Source of the DNA: Micropruina sp.
GTDB taxonomy: Bacteria; Actinomycetota; Actinomycetes; Propionibacteriales; Propionibacteriaceae
Direction of reading: 5' to 3'
NCBI GenBank assembly: GCA_016711205.1
Contig: JADJTM010000002.1
Location: forward strand, 558,001-622,000
Length of the DNA: 64,000 bases
In this document: piece by piece, positions 35,855-43,998 of the stretch
How positions within the stretch are numbered: position 1 is the first letter of the stretch
How the letters are laid out: every line of letters begins with the position of its first letter
Made by a program: the position numbers and the translations under genes
Notes under the pieces: model-generated
What the model was told of the DNA's origin: nothing
The model's database searches: none
Seen by the model: only the letters and a program-made list of their open reading frames with translations

Positions 35855-36217
35855 TCAGTGCCAGTTCGCGAGGAGCGTCGCCGCGTCCCGGTAGGTCGCG
35901 GTGCCGCTGGCGATCGCGATTGCCAGGTCGTAGGCGTCATCGTCGACGGCGTCCAGAGTGATGCCGTTGAGACCGTAGAACACCACGGTGGACAACCATC
36001 CGATCCGCCTGTTGCCGTCGACCAGCGCGTGGTTGCGAACCAGGGATTCGAGCAGGGCCGCGGCCTTGGCATCGATGCCGGGGTAGGCATCGTCACCGAA
36101 CACGCTGACCTGGGGTCGGTGGACTGCGGAATCAAGCAGGCCGATGTCTCGGATCGGCCCAACGCCAAGGTCTTCGATCAGGCTGAGGACGTCTTCCAAG
36201 GTGAGGTATTCGATCAC
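35855..36217 (-). CDS. Doc-type toxin (Fic domain)
   Basis: This 120-residue death-on-curing family toxin carries the Fic core NHALVDGNRRIGWL (His at about 64). Doc phosphorylates elongation factor Tu. The start ATG at 36217 overlaps the stop of the antitoxin gene by 4 bp. It is intact and of typical length. Confidence 0.9.
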   Translation of the reverse strand: MIEYLTLEDVLSLIEDLGVGPIRDIGLLDSAVHRPQVSVFGDDAYPGIDAKAAALLESLVRNHALVDGNRRIGWLSTVVFYGLNGITLDAVDDDAYDLAIAIASGTATYRDAATLLANWH

Positions 36218-36417
36218 TGGCCGAGACGGTCGAGCAGGTCGGCGTAGCGCTCCCGGGCGACGGCCGAAAGGGTGGTGACCTGGTCGCGGCGCAGCCGGCG
36301 AGATGCCGCCTCATGGATCGCACGCACGGTCGCTTCTTGCTTGCTGATCCCCTCGGCCTCAGCCAGCAGCGTGAGCGCCCGCTCGTCCTCGGGACTCAGT
36401 CGCAGAGTCATCGCCAT
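36214..36417 (-). CDS. Ribbon-helix-helix antitoxin of the Doc module
   Basis: This 67-residue protein has an N-terminal MTLRLSPEDERALTLLA ribbon-helix-helix of the CopG/Arc type and a C-terminal tail that would bind the toxin. The start could be the ATG at 36417 or 36411. It precedes and overlaps the Doc toxin gene. A palindromic operator lies directly upstream. Confidence 0.88.
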   Translation of the reverse strand: MAMTLRLSPEDERALTLLAEAEGISKQEATVRAIHEAASRRLRRDQVTTLSAVARERYADLLDRLGQ

Positions 36418-36425
36418 GACACGAT

Positions 36426-36442
36426 GATACCAGTTTGGTATC
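36426..36442. promoter_or_regulatory. Operator of the Doc toxin-antitoxin operon
   Basis: GATACC-AGTTT-GGTATC is a perfect 6-bp inverted repeat 8 bases before the antitoxin start. It is the natural site for autorepression by the ribbon-helix-helix antitoxin. That function is inferred from position. Confidence 0.65.
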
Positions 36443-36626
36443 GCACCAAGACAGTGCTCTCCAGAACGCCCGGATCGGCATGGCTCCGCTGCCGAGGATG
36501 GGGATGTCGAGGTCGATGGTGAGCACAATGGCCTGCAACGGAATTCACCGCAGTGCCGTGATGCCGGACGAACGCGGGTCGATAGCGCCCCTCCATCACA
36601 ATGCTGACCAGGACGAGAGGATTCGG

Positions 36627-37510
36627 ATGAACGCGGTGTTCGCACCGGAGCCACCGGCACGGTCGGCTCAGCGGTGGTCACCCAGTTGCTGGAACGCGGT
36701 GAGCCGGTGGTGGCCGCCGTCCGGCACGAAGCCGACGCCGAGAAGCTGGCGCCGGGCGCGCAGGTGCGAGAGTTCGACTTCGGTGCGCCGGCGGCCGAAC
36801 TGCGGGGCGCACTGGCCGGCTGTGACCGGCTGTTCCTGATGAGGCCTCCACCGATCGCGGACGTGCAGCGGTACCTGTTCCCGCTGATCGACGTGGCCCG
36901 CGAAGCCGGCGTGCGGCAGGTCGCCTTTCTGTCGCTGCAGGGAGTCCAGGCCAACCGGGGCACGCCCCACCACGCCGTCGAGGCCCATTTGCGCCGCAGG
37001 AATGCCCCCTACACCTTTCTGCGGCCGAACTTCTTCATGCAGAACCTCTCCACCACCTACGCCGAGCGGATCCGCGCCACCGGCGAGATCTTCGTGCCCG
37101 CCGGACGTGCGCGCACCGCCTTCATCGACGCCCGCGACATCGGACGGGTCGCCGCGGCTGTCTTCACCTCACCCGGACACCTGCGCAAGGCCTACACGCT
37201 GTCCGGAGAGCAGAGCCTCGGCTATGCCGCCGTCGCCACGATCATGTCCGAGGTCCTGGGCCGGCCGATCCGCTACGCCCGGCCCTCGGAGAAGCGGTAT
37301 TTGGCCGCACTGGCCGCCGCCGGTGCGCCCGCGGACTACCTGGCGGTGCAGAAGATGATCCACCGGGTGGTGCGCATGAACGTCTCGGCGTTGCCCAACA
37401 AGGTAGTGCGACGCCTCACCGGCACCCCTGCGACGACGTTCGAGCGGTTCGCTCGGGATTCTGCGGACGTGTGGACGCCGCCCGGAGCGCAGGTCCACAA
37501 CAAACCGTGA
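36627..37510 (+). pseudogene. NmrA-like NAD(P)-binding protein, frameshifted at the N-terminus
   Basis: The main frame reads as an NmrA/atypical SDR protein: VVTQLLERGEPVVAAVRH, FLSLQGVQANRGTPHHAVE and LRPNFFMQNL. Its dinucleotide motif TGATGTVGSAVV is encoded from 36644, but no start codon lies in that frame before 36671. An ATG with a good ribosome site (GAGAGG, 7 bases) at 36627 begins MNAVF in another frame. One missing base near 36640 would join them. Either the gene is broken, the sequence has an error, or a protein without its cofactor motif is made from the GTG at 36674. Confidence 0.7.
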
Positions 37511-37631
37511 GCTTGGGCACCTCAGACGGTGCCCAAACTCACACTGGCTGCCCGGGGGGCGGGGGCGGCGCCGATCCCCCCAGCCAGATCGCTACATTGA
37601 GCGCGTTCATCGTCAATCGTGCGGGGTGTGC

Positions 37632-39092
37632 GTGTCCGACTTCTTCACCGACTGGAAGTGGTGGCTGCTGTTCGCCGTCGACCTGGTCATTCGCGTCGGC
37701 GCCATCATCATCATTCCCCGCAACCGCCGGCCCACCGCCGCCATGGCGTGGCTGCTCGCCATCTACTTCATTCCGGTGGTCGGGGTGCTGCTGTTTCTCG
37801 TCATCGGCAATCCGAAGCTGCCGCCCAGCCGCCTGCGCAAGCAGGAGCAGATCAACGCGCACATCCACGAGGCCACCGAGGGTGTGAACTTCGGCACACC
37901 GCAGCCGGGGGCACCGCAGTGGTTCGACTCGCTGGTCGGCCTCAACCGCACCCTTGGCGCAATGCCGCTGTGCGGTGACAACACCGCCGATCTGCACCCT
38001 GACTACGAGCAGAGCATTCGCGCGATGGCCGACGCGGTGCGCGGCGCGAACCGCTATGTGCACGTGGAGTTCTACATTCTGCAGGTCGACGCGACCACCG
38101 AGGTGTTCTTCCAGGCCCTCCAGGACGCTGCCGCCCGCGGCGTCACCGTGCGCGTGCTGCTCGACCACTGGGCCAACCGCGGCAAGCCCTTCTACCAGCA
38201 GACGAAGGCACGCCTGGACGCCATCGGCGCCCAGTGGCACCTGATGCTGCCGGTCCGTCCGCTGCGGGGCGACTACCAGCGGCCCGACCTGCGCAACCAC
38301 CGCAAGCTGCTCGTGGTCGACGGACGGATCGCCTTCACCGGGTCGCAGAACCTGACCGACTCGACCTACAACCTGAAGGCGAACCTTCGCCGCGGGTTGC
38401 ACTGGGTCGACCTGATGGCGCGCTTCGAAGGCCCGGTCGTGTCGAGCATCAACGCGGTCTTTCTCGGCGACTGGTACAGCGAAACCGGCGAGGTGCTGAG
38501 CGAAGAGACGCACCTGTTCGACATCACCCCCTCGTCCGGACGCCTGGACTGCCAGGTGGTGCCCTCCGGCCCCGGCTTCGAGTTCGAGAACAACCTCAAG
38601 TTGTTCGCCGGCCTGATGAACGCCGCGCAGCAGCGGCTGATCATCGTTTCGCCCTACTTCATTCCGGACGAGGGGCTGCTGCTCGCCCTCACCACCGCCA
38701 GCCAGCGGGGGCTGCAGGTCGAACTGTTCGTCTCGGAGGAGGGCGACCAGGCGATGGTCTACCACGCCCAGCGCAGCTACTACGAGGGGCTGTTGCGGGC
38801 CGGGGTGACGATCTGGATGTACGAGAAGCCGTTCATTCTGCATTCCAAGTCGATGTCGATCGATGACGAGGTGGCGGTGATCGGCTCCAGCAACATGGAC
38901 ATGCGCTCCTTCGGCCTCAACCTCGAGATCTCGGTGCTGGTGCGCGGTGCCGGCTTCGTCGACGAGCTGCGGCAGGTCGAGGCGCAGTACCGGGCGGTGT
39001 CACGGCAACTCACGCTCGAGGAGTGGCTGCAGCAGCCGCTGCGTTCCACCGTGCTCGACAACGTGGCGCGCCTCACCTCAGCCCTGCAGTAG
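37632..39092 (+). CDS. Cardiolipin synthase (phospholipase D family)
   Basis: This is a membrane enzyme of about 486 residues that condenses phosphatidylglycerol into cardiolipin. Two N-terminal transmembrane helices (FAVDLVIRVGAIIIIP and AWLLAIYFIPVVGVLLFLV) are followed by two HKD motifs: HRKLLVVDGRIAFTGSQN and HSKSMSIDDEVAVIGSSN. Start GTG at 37632 has GGGGT nearby; a GTG at 37626 is possible. The gene lies alone. Confidence 0.93.
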   Translation: MSDFFTDWKWWLLFAVDLVIRVGAIIIIPRNRRPTAAMAWLLAIYFIPVVGVLLFLVIGNPKLPPSRLRKQEQINAHIHEATEGVNFGTPQPGAPQWFDSLVGLNRTLGAMPLCGDNTADLHPDYEQSIRAMADAVRGANRYVHVEFYILQVDATTEVFFQALQDAAARGVTVRVLLDHWANRGKPFYQQTKARLDAIGAQWHLMLPVRPLRGDYQRPDLRNHRKLLVVDGRIAFTGSQNLTDSTYNLKANLRRGLHWVDLMARFEGPVVSSINAVFLGDWYSETGEVLSEETHLFDITPSSGRLDCQVVPSGPGFEFENNLKLFAGLMNAAQQRLIIVSPYFIPDEGLLLALTTASQRGLQVELFVSEEGDQAMVYHAQRSYYEGLLRAGVTIWMYEKPFILHSKSMSIDDEVAVIGSSNMDMRSFGLNLEISVLVRGAGFVDELRQVEAQYRAVSRQLTLEEWLQQPLRSTVLDNVARLTSALQ

Positions 39093-39105
39093 ACCCGGAG
39101 CCGGG

Positions 39106-39660
39106 TCAGACGTGGCCGGCGCCGTCCAGCTGTTCGATGATGTAGCCGATCAGCTCGCCGAGCACACCCATCGCGTCGCGAATCCCGCCGCGCGAACCCG
39201 GCACGGCCAGCAGCAGCACCGCCGGGGCGTCGACCCGATGCATGACGCCGGCCACCTCGCGAGACACCAGCGCCAGCCGGGTGTGGGCCGCGCCGCGGCG
39301 CCTGATCTCTTCGGCGATGCCGGGTATCTCGAAGTCGATCAGGGCACGGACGACGTCGCTGGTGCGGTCCCGCGGACCGATCCCGGTGCCGCCGCAGGCG
39401 ATCACCACCCGCGCGCCGTCCGCCACGGCCGAACGGATCGCCGCCCGCAGCAGGTCCGGCTCGTCCGGCACCACGGTGCGCTCCGACGGCACGCCGTAGC
39501 GGGCCAGTTCCGCCTCGGCCACCGGACCGCCGCGGTCGGAGTCGGCGCCCGAGGCGACCTCGTCCGACACCACGATCACGGCCGCGCGCACCTCGGCCGC
39601 GCGGCGCAGGGTCGCCTCGGCGAGCGAGGCGACGTCCGTGCTGGTCGTCGCATCGGTCAT
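39106..39660 (-). CDS. Molybdenum cofactor biosynthesis protein, MoaB/MogA family
   Basis: This 184-residue protein adenylylates molybdopterin before metal insertion. The family motif GGTGIGPRDRTSDVV is present, as are the AGVMHR and LLLAVPGSRGGIRDAM regions. It is the last gene of the nar operon, four bases after the second transporter gene. This fits a role in supplying the Mo-bis-MGD cofactor to NarG. Confidence 0.9.
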   Translation of the reverse strand: MTDATTSTDVASLAEATLRRAAEVRAAVIVVSDEVASGADSDRGGPVAEAELARYGVPSERTVVPDEPDLLRAAIRSAVADGARVVIACGGTGIGPRDRTSDVVRALIDFEIPGIAEEIRRRGAAHTRLALVSREVAGVMHRVDAPAVLLLAVPGSRGGIRDAMGVLGELIGYIIEQLDGAGHV

Positions 39661-39664
39661 CGGC

Positions 39665-41065
39665 TCAGGACTTCTTCGGCGCCCCTGGACGGGCGTAGCG
39701 CCACCAGGTGATGCCGACGCACATGACGGCCCATGCGACGCCGATCCAGTAGAACGTGGTGGGCGCCATCACGGTCAGCCCGACGCCGAACAGGAACGGC
39801 CCGAAGGCGGCGATGGCACCCGTCCAGCCGATCACGCCCCCCGCCTGGCGGCGCTCGAAGATCATCGGCATCTGCTTGAAGGTGGACGCGTTGCCGATGC
39901 CCGCGAACAGGAAGATCAGCAGCATGCCCCACAGAAAGTGGTTGAAGCCGGCCTGCAGGGTGGCGGCGCTGGTCAGGTCCGGGGTGAGCGCGGGGATCGT
40001 CCAGGCGATCGAACCGGCCAGGCCGATGCCCGACAGCAAGGTCCACATCGCCCCGCCGGTGCGGTCGGTCAGCGGCGAGAACAGCACCCGGGCGCCGGCG
40101 CCGACCAGTGGGCCGAGGAAGACGTAGGTGGCCGGGTCCGGCACCTGATAGCCGCTGATCAGGATCTGTGCGGTGGTGCCAGACCCCTGCACGATGCCGC
40201 CGTTGCCGGAGCCGTACAGGTTGATCATCAGCAGTCCGAACTGGGCCGACAGGCCCGAGAACGTGCCGAAGGTCATGATGTAGAGAATCGTCATCCACCA
40301 GGTGTCCTGGTTGCTGAAAATGTCGAACTGCTGCTTGATGTTGGCCTTGATCGGCACCGACTTCAGGTACTGCCAGGCGATCCAGGTACCGATCAGGATG
40401 AACGGCAGCCAGACGAACGAGGCGGCCTGGTACCAGACCTCACGATCGGGCTTGCCGGGCGTCTTGAGCATCTGGCTCTGACCCATCCACCACAGCATTC
40501 CGGTGCCGATCAGCCACGGGGTGAGCAACTGCACCAGCGAGACACCGAAGTTGCCGATGCCGGCCTGCAGGCCCAGCGCCGTGCCCTGCTTGCTGCGCGG
40601 GAAGAAGTACGACGTGGACGGCATGAAGCCCGAGAAGGCGCCGCCGCCGATGCCGGCCAGGAAGGCCAGCACGAGCAGCTCCCAGTAGGGCGCGGTGGGC
40701 GACATCGACCGGACGCCCCAGCCGAGCACCGGGAAGAACAGCAGCAGGGTGGTGGCCGCCACCATCTTGCGGGTGCCCATGATCGGCGGCAGCACCATCC
40801 ACAGCAGCCGCATCAGGCCGCCGGACAGGCCCGGGATCGCGGCCAGCCAGTACAGCTGCTCCTTGGTGAAGCTGTAGCCGATCGCGTTCAGCTTCGGCAC
40901 GATCGCCGAGGGCAGGAACCAGGTGACGAAACACATGGTCAGCGTGAAGGTGGTGATCCACAGGGTCTGCCAGGCCAGCTTGCTGTCCCAGGTCTCTTCG
41001 TTCTCGGGATCCCAGGCGTGCAGCCACTCGGGCCCACCCTGCAGTTTCTCCATCATGGTGCTCAT
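39665..41065 (-). CDS. narK: Nitrate/nitrite transporter, NarK type (second copy)
   Basis: This 466-residue major facilitator protein has about twelve helices. The nitrate-porter signatures are visible as AGIGNFGVSLVQ and AGIGNASTFKQMP. An N-terminal Trp-rich soluble segment (about 35 residues) precedes the first helix. It is probably a nitrate/nitrite antiporter working with the upstream paralogue, two bases away in the same operon. Confidence 0.9.
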   Translation of the reverse strand: MSTMMEKLQGGPEWLHAWDPENEETWDSKLAWQTLWITTFTLTMCFVTWFLPSAIVPKLNAIGYSFTKEQLYWLAAIPGLSGGLMRLLWMVLPPIMGTRKMVAATTLLLFFPVLGWGVRSMSPTAPYWELLVLAFLAGIGGGAFSGFMPSTSYFFPRSKQGTALGLQAGIGNFGVSLVQLLTPWLIGTGMLWWMGQSQMLKTPGKPDREVWYQAASFVWLPFILIGTWIAWQYLKSVPIKANIKQQFDIFSNQDTWWMTILYIMTFGTFSGLSAQFGLLMINLYGSGNGGIVQGSGTTAQILISGYQVPDPATYVFLGPLVGAGARVLFSPLTDRTGGAMWTLLSGIGLAGSIAWTIPALTPDLTSAATLQAGFNHFLWGMLLIFLFAGIGNASTFKQMPMIFERRQAGGVIGWTGAIAAFGPFLFGVGLTVMAPTTFYWIGVAWAVMCVGITWWRYARPGAPKKS

Positions 41066-41067
41066 GC

Positions 41068-42435
41068 TCAGACCTCCTGGCGAGAACGCGTGTCGATGTG
41101 TTCGGTGTCGAAGTGGTCGGCCAACTCGGGCGACTGCTCATGCAGCATGACGACGATGGTCCAGTGCATCCACACGGCGCAGATCGCGGTGAGAATGAAC
41201 AGCACGAAGAAGGTGCTGGTGGGGAACCCCGTCCAGGCCTTGGTGTAGGCGAACAGCGGCGGCAGTATGAAGCCGCCCAACCCGCCCAGCATGCCGACCA
41301 GGCCGCCCACCGAGCCGACGTTGTCGGGAAAGTACTCCGGGATGTGCTTGTAGACCGCGGCCTTGCCGATGCCCATCGCGCAACCGAGCAGAAACACCAG
41401 CACGGTGAACCACACGATGTTGATGCCGTAGGCGAGATGCTGGGTCTGGGTGCCGTTGGCGTGGTCGATGACGATGTGGCCGTTGGGCATCATCAACAGG
41501 CCGGTGGTGACCAGCATCACCGCGAACGTGACGTACATCACCTTGCGGGCGCCCAGCCGGTCCGAGACCCAGCCGCCCAACGGACGAAGCAGCGAGGCGG
41601 GAAAGATGAACAGGGCGGTGAGCAGCGCGGCGGTGTACAGGTTGACGCCGAAGTTGTCGACGTAGTACTTGGGCAGCCACGCCGACAGCGCCACGTAGGC
41701 GCCGAAGACGGCGACGTAGTACAGGCTGAAGCGCCACACCCGCAGGTGCTTCAGCGGCAGCAGCATCTCGCGGATCGGCTTGCCCGGACCCGCCATCCGG
41801 TCGTGCCGGGGCACCACCAGGAACGTGATCACGGCCAGCGCCAGCAGCAGAACCGAATAGATCACCGGCACCAGCCGCCAGCCGCCCTGCACCCCGAACG
41901 CGAACGTCATGCCGGCGGTGCCGGCGATCAGCGGCGGCCCGATGAACTTGGTGATGGACGCTCCGACGTTGCCGGCGCCGAACAGGCCGAGGGCGAAGCC
42001 CTGCCGCTCGCGCCCGAACCAGGCCGCGTTCCACGAGATACCGACGCTGAACAGGTTGCCGGCGAAGCCGACCAGGAAGGCAAGGATCAGCAGCACGCCG
42101 TAGCTGTGCGCGGTGGAGACGAAATAGGCCGGGATCGCCGTGGTGGCCAGCATGAAAATGGTGACCTTGCGGCCGCCGATCCGGTCGGCGATGATGCCGG
42201 CCGGCAGCCGCCACATCGAGCCGTTGAGCACGGCCAGCGCGGTGATCCACGACAGCTGCACGTCGTCGAGCAGCAGTTCCTTTTGAATCTCGATGCCCAG
42301 AATGCCGAACATCAGCCACACCGCGAACATCACGGTGAAGTCGATGGTCGACATCGCCAGGACGCGGTTCGCGCCGCGTCCAGTGTCGTGGATGGGCGGA
42401 ACCACGTCCTGCGCGGGGGCGTCGGTGGTGCTCAT
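41068..42435 (-). CDS. narK: Nitrate transporter, NarK type (first copy)
   Basis: This 455-residue major facilitator protein has FGAGNVGASITKF and GLVGMLGGLGGF as nitrate-porter signature equivalents. It differs clearly from the second copy, suggesting the usual division between proton/nitrate symport and nitrate/nitrite exchange. The ATG overlaps the narI stop by 4 bp. Confidence 0.9.
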   Translation of the reverse strand: MSTTDAPAQDVVPPIHDTGRGANRVLAMSTIDFTVMFAVWLMFGILGIEIQKELLLDDVQLSWITALAVLNGSMWRLPAGIIADRIGGRKVTIFMLATTAIPAYFVSTAHSYGVLLILAFLVGFAGNLFSVGISWNAAWFGRERQGFALGLFGAGNVGASITKFIGPPLIAGTAGMTFAFGVQGGWRLVPVIYSVLLLALAVITFLVVPRHDRMAGPGKPIREMLLPLKHLRVWRFSLYYVAVFGAYVALSAWLPKYYVDNFGVNLYTAALLTALFIFPASLLRPLGGWVSDRLGARKVMYVTFAVMLVTTGLLMMPNGHIVIDHANGTQTQHLAYGINIVWFTVLVFLLGCAMGIGKAAVYKHIPEYFPDNVGSVGGLVGMLGGLGGFILPPLFAYTKAWTGFPTSTFFVLFILTAICAVWMHWTIVVMLHEQSPELADHFDTEHIDTRSRQEV

Positions 42436-43196
42436 GGCTTGGTGCGCTCGCGATCTTTGGTGCCGATGGGATCCCAGCCGCGAACGCGTCCGTGCGAAGG
42501 CGCCGCGGGGGCGTCGTCACGGCTGCGGTACACGACATAGGGACGGAACAGGTAATGCAGCGGCACGGTGAACGCATGCACCAGCCGGCTGAACGGAATC
42601 AGGGCGATCAGTGCGAAGCCCATCAGAATGTGCACCTTGAACTGCCAGGTGCTCGCGGCCATCGCCTCGACGTCGGGTTGAAAGATCAGCAGCGAGCGGA
42701 ACCAGATTGAGACGGTCTCGCGGTAGTTGTGATGTTCACCGGTCGGCGTGTGATCACCGGTCAGCGTGGCCACGATGCCCAGCACGATCGCCGCGACCAG
42801 AATCACGTACATCAGCTTGTCGTTGCGGGTGGTGGCCAGGAACACCGGGCCGGTGGTGCGGCGTCGGTAGATCAGCAGGCCGATGCCGACCAGGGTCGCG
42901 ACACCGGCGACCGTGCCGGCGCCCAACGCGACCGCGTGGTAGCCCTCCTGGCTGACCACCAGGTCGGTCCAGGCCTTCGGGATCAGCAGGCCCATCAGGT
43001 GACCCATCAGCACCACGAACAGGCCGTAGTGGAACATCGGGGACGCGACGCGCAACAGCCGCGACTCGTACAGCTGGGACGAGCGGGTGGTCCAGCCGAA
43101 CTGGTCGTACTTGTACCGCCAGATGGTGCCGGCGACCAGCACCAGCGCCACCACGTAGGGCAGCACGCCCCACAGCATGATGTCGAGCGCGTTCAT
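42432..43196 (-). CDS. narI: Respiratory nitrate reductase, gamma subunit
   Basis: This 254-residue b-type cytochrome passes electrons from quinol to NarH. It has five hydrophobic helices. Heme-ligand His candidates are in MFHYGLFVVLMGHLMGLL and in the FKVHILMGFALIAL / SRLVHAFTVP region. It starts one base after the narJ stop (TGA C ATG) and overlaps narK by 4 bp. Confidence 0.93.
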   Translation of the reverse strand: MNALDIMLWGVLPYVVALVLVAGTIWRYKYDQFGWTTRSSQLYESRLLRVASPMFHYGLFVVLMGHLMGLLIPKAWTDLVVSQEGYHAVALGAGTVAGVATLVGIGLLIYRRRTTGPVFLATTRNDKLMYVILVAAIVLGIVATLTGDHTPTGEHHNYRETVSIWFRSLLIFQPDVEAMAASTWQFKVHILMGFALIALIPFSRLVHAFTVPLHYLFRPYVVYRSRDDAPAAPSHGRVRGWDPIGTKDRERTKP

Positions 43197-43197
43197 G

Positions 43198-43998
43198 TCA
43201 GCTCACCCTCCCGTCATCCCGGCGGATGCCGGGATCTCCCATGCCGTGACCGGCCAGCTCGAGCCCGACCAGTTCCACCGGCTGCGTCTGGCCGAAGCGC
43301 GCCTGCACCTCGGCCCGGTTGCGCGGCGATTCGCCCGGCAGCCGGTTGCACAGCGCGGTCAGGACGCCGGCGTGCGGCAGGTCGTCCGCGCTCAGTTCGA
43401 GCCGGATCAGCTCCAGGCTGGCCCGGAACCGCTCCAGCAGGCTTCGACCACGCTCGGGATCCAGCACGACGAACTCGAGCACCATCGGCAGGTAGTCGGG
43501 CAGCTCGCCGCCGGTGTCGACCACCAGGCCCGAGTCGCGGTAGACCTGCTTGATCTCGGCCAGCACGTTGCCGCGCCGCCGGGTGTCGCCATCGGTCCAG
43601 TAGCTCAGGTGCATGGCGTGCCGCCGCGACAGGTCGAATTCCTGCACGTGGAACGACTGCAGTTCGCGCAGCGAGTCGCTCCGCAGATGCGACAGGACGG
43701 GGGCGAACAGCGGGGCGTCCGGGGTGCCGTCCAGTGCGGCTTCGATCACATCGAGTCGGGCGAGCAGGGCCTCGTCCGGGTAGGCGAGCACCAGGGCGGC
43801 GGCCTGGTAGAGGACTGCCGGGGACGAGATCCCGGCGTTCGCCGGGATGACGGAACCCCGCTGTGCGCCAGGCCCGCCCCGCCCTTCGTCATGCCCGGCC
43901 CGCCCCTCGTCATCCCGGGCTTGCCCCGGGATCTCCGCGGGGTCGGCTGGAGATCCCGGCATTCGCCGGGATGACGCGAGGCTGAACGGCCACTTCAT
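43198..43998 (-). CDS. narJ: Nitrate reductase assembly chaperone, carrying inserted repeats
   Basis: This TorD/NarJ-family chaperone of 266 residues inserts the Mo cofactor into NarG. The conserved body begins at VLYQAAALVLAYPDEALL and includes YLPMVLEFVV. The ATG at 43998 overlaps the narH stop by 4 bp, but about 45 codons (roughly 43820-43975) of repeat-derived sequence separate it from the body; RRMPGSPADPAEIPGQARDD and SVIPANAGIS are typical translations of that repeat. The C-terminus (GDPGIRRDDGRVS) is also repeat-encoded, at 43198-43240. The frame stays open, so the protein may work with low-complexity ends. Confidence 0.88.
   Translation of the reverse strand: MKWPFSLASSRRMPGSPADPAEIPGQARDDEGRAGHDEGRGGPGAQRGSVIPANAGISSPAVLYQAAALVLAYPDEALLARLDVIEAALDGTPDAPLFAPVLSHLRSDSLRELQSFHVQEFDLSRRHAMHLSYWTDGDTRRRGNVLAEIKQVYRDSGLVVDTGGELPDYLPMVLEFVVLDPERGRSLLERFRASLELIRLELSADDLPHAGVLTALCNRLPGESPRNRAEVQARFGQTQPVELVGLELAGHGMGDPGIRRDDGRVS
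43213..43240. repeat. Palindromic repeat at the 3' end of narJ
   Basis: GTCATCCCGGCGGATGCCGG followed by GATCTCCC matches the repeat arm at 213-240 almost exactly. It encodes the last residues of NarJ and ends just before narI. Confidence 0.85.
43827..43980. repeat. Palindromic repeats inside the 5' part of narJ
   Basis: GATCCCGGCGTTCGCCGGGATGA-type palindromes stand at 43827-43852, 43906-43935 and 43952-43975. A shortened arm (GTCATGCCCGG) lies near 43888. They belong to the same family as the array at 14-650. Confidence 0.85.
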
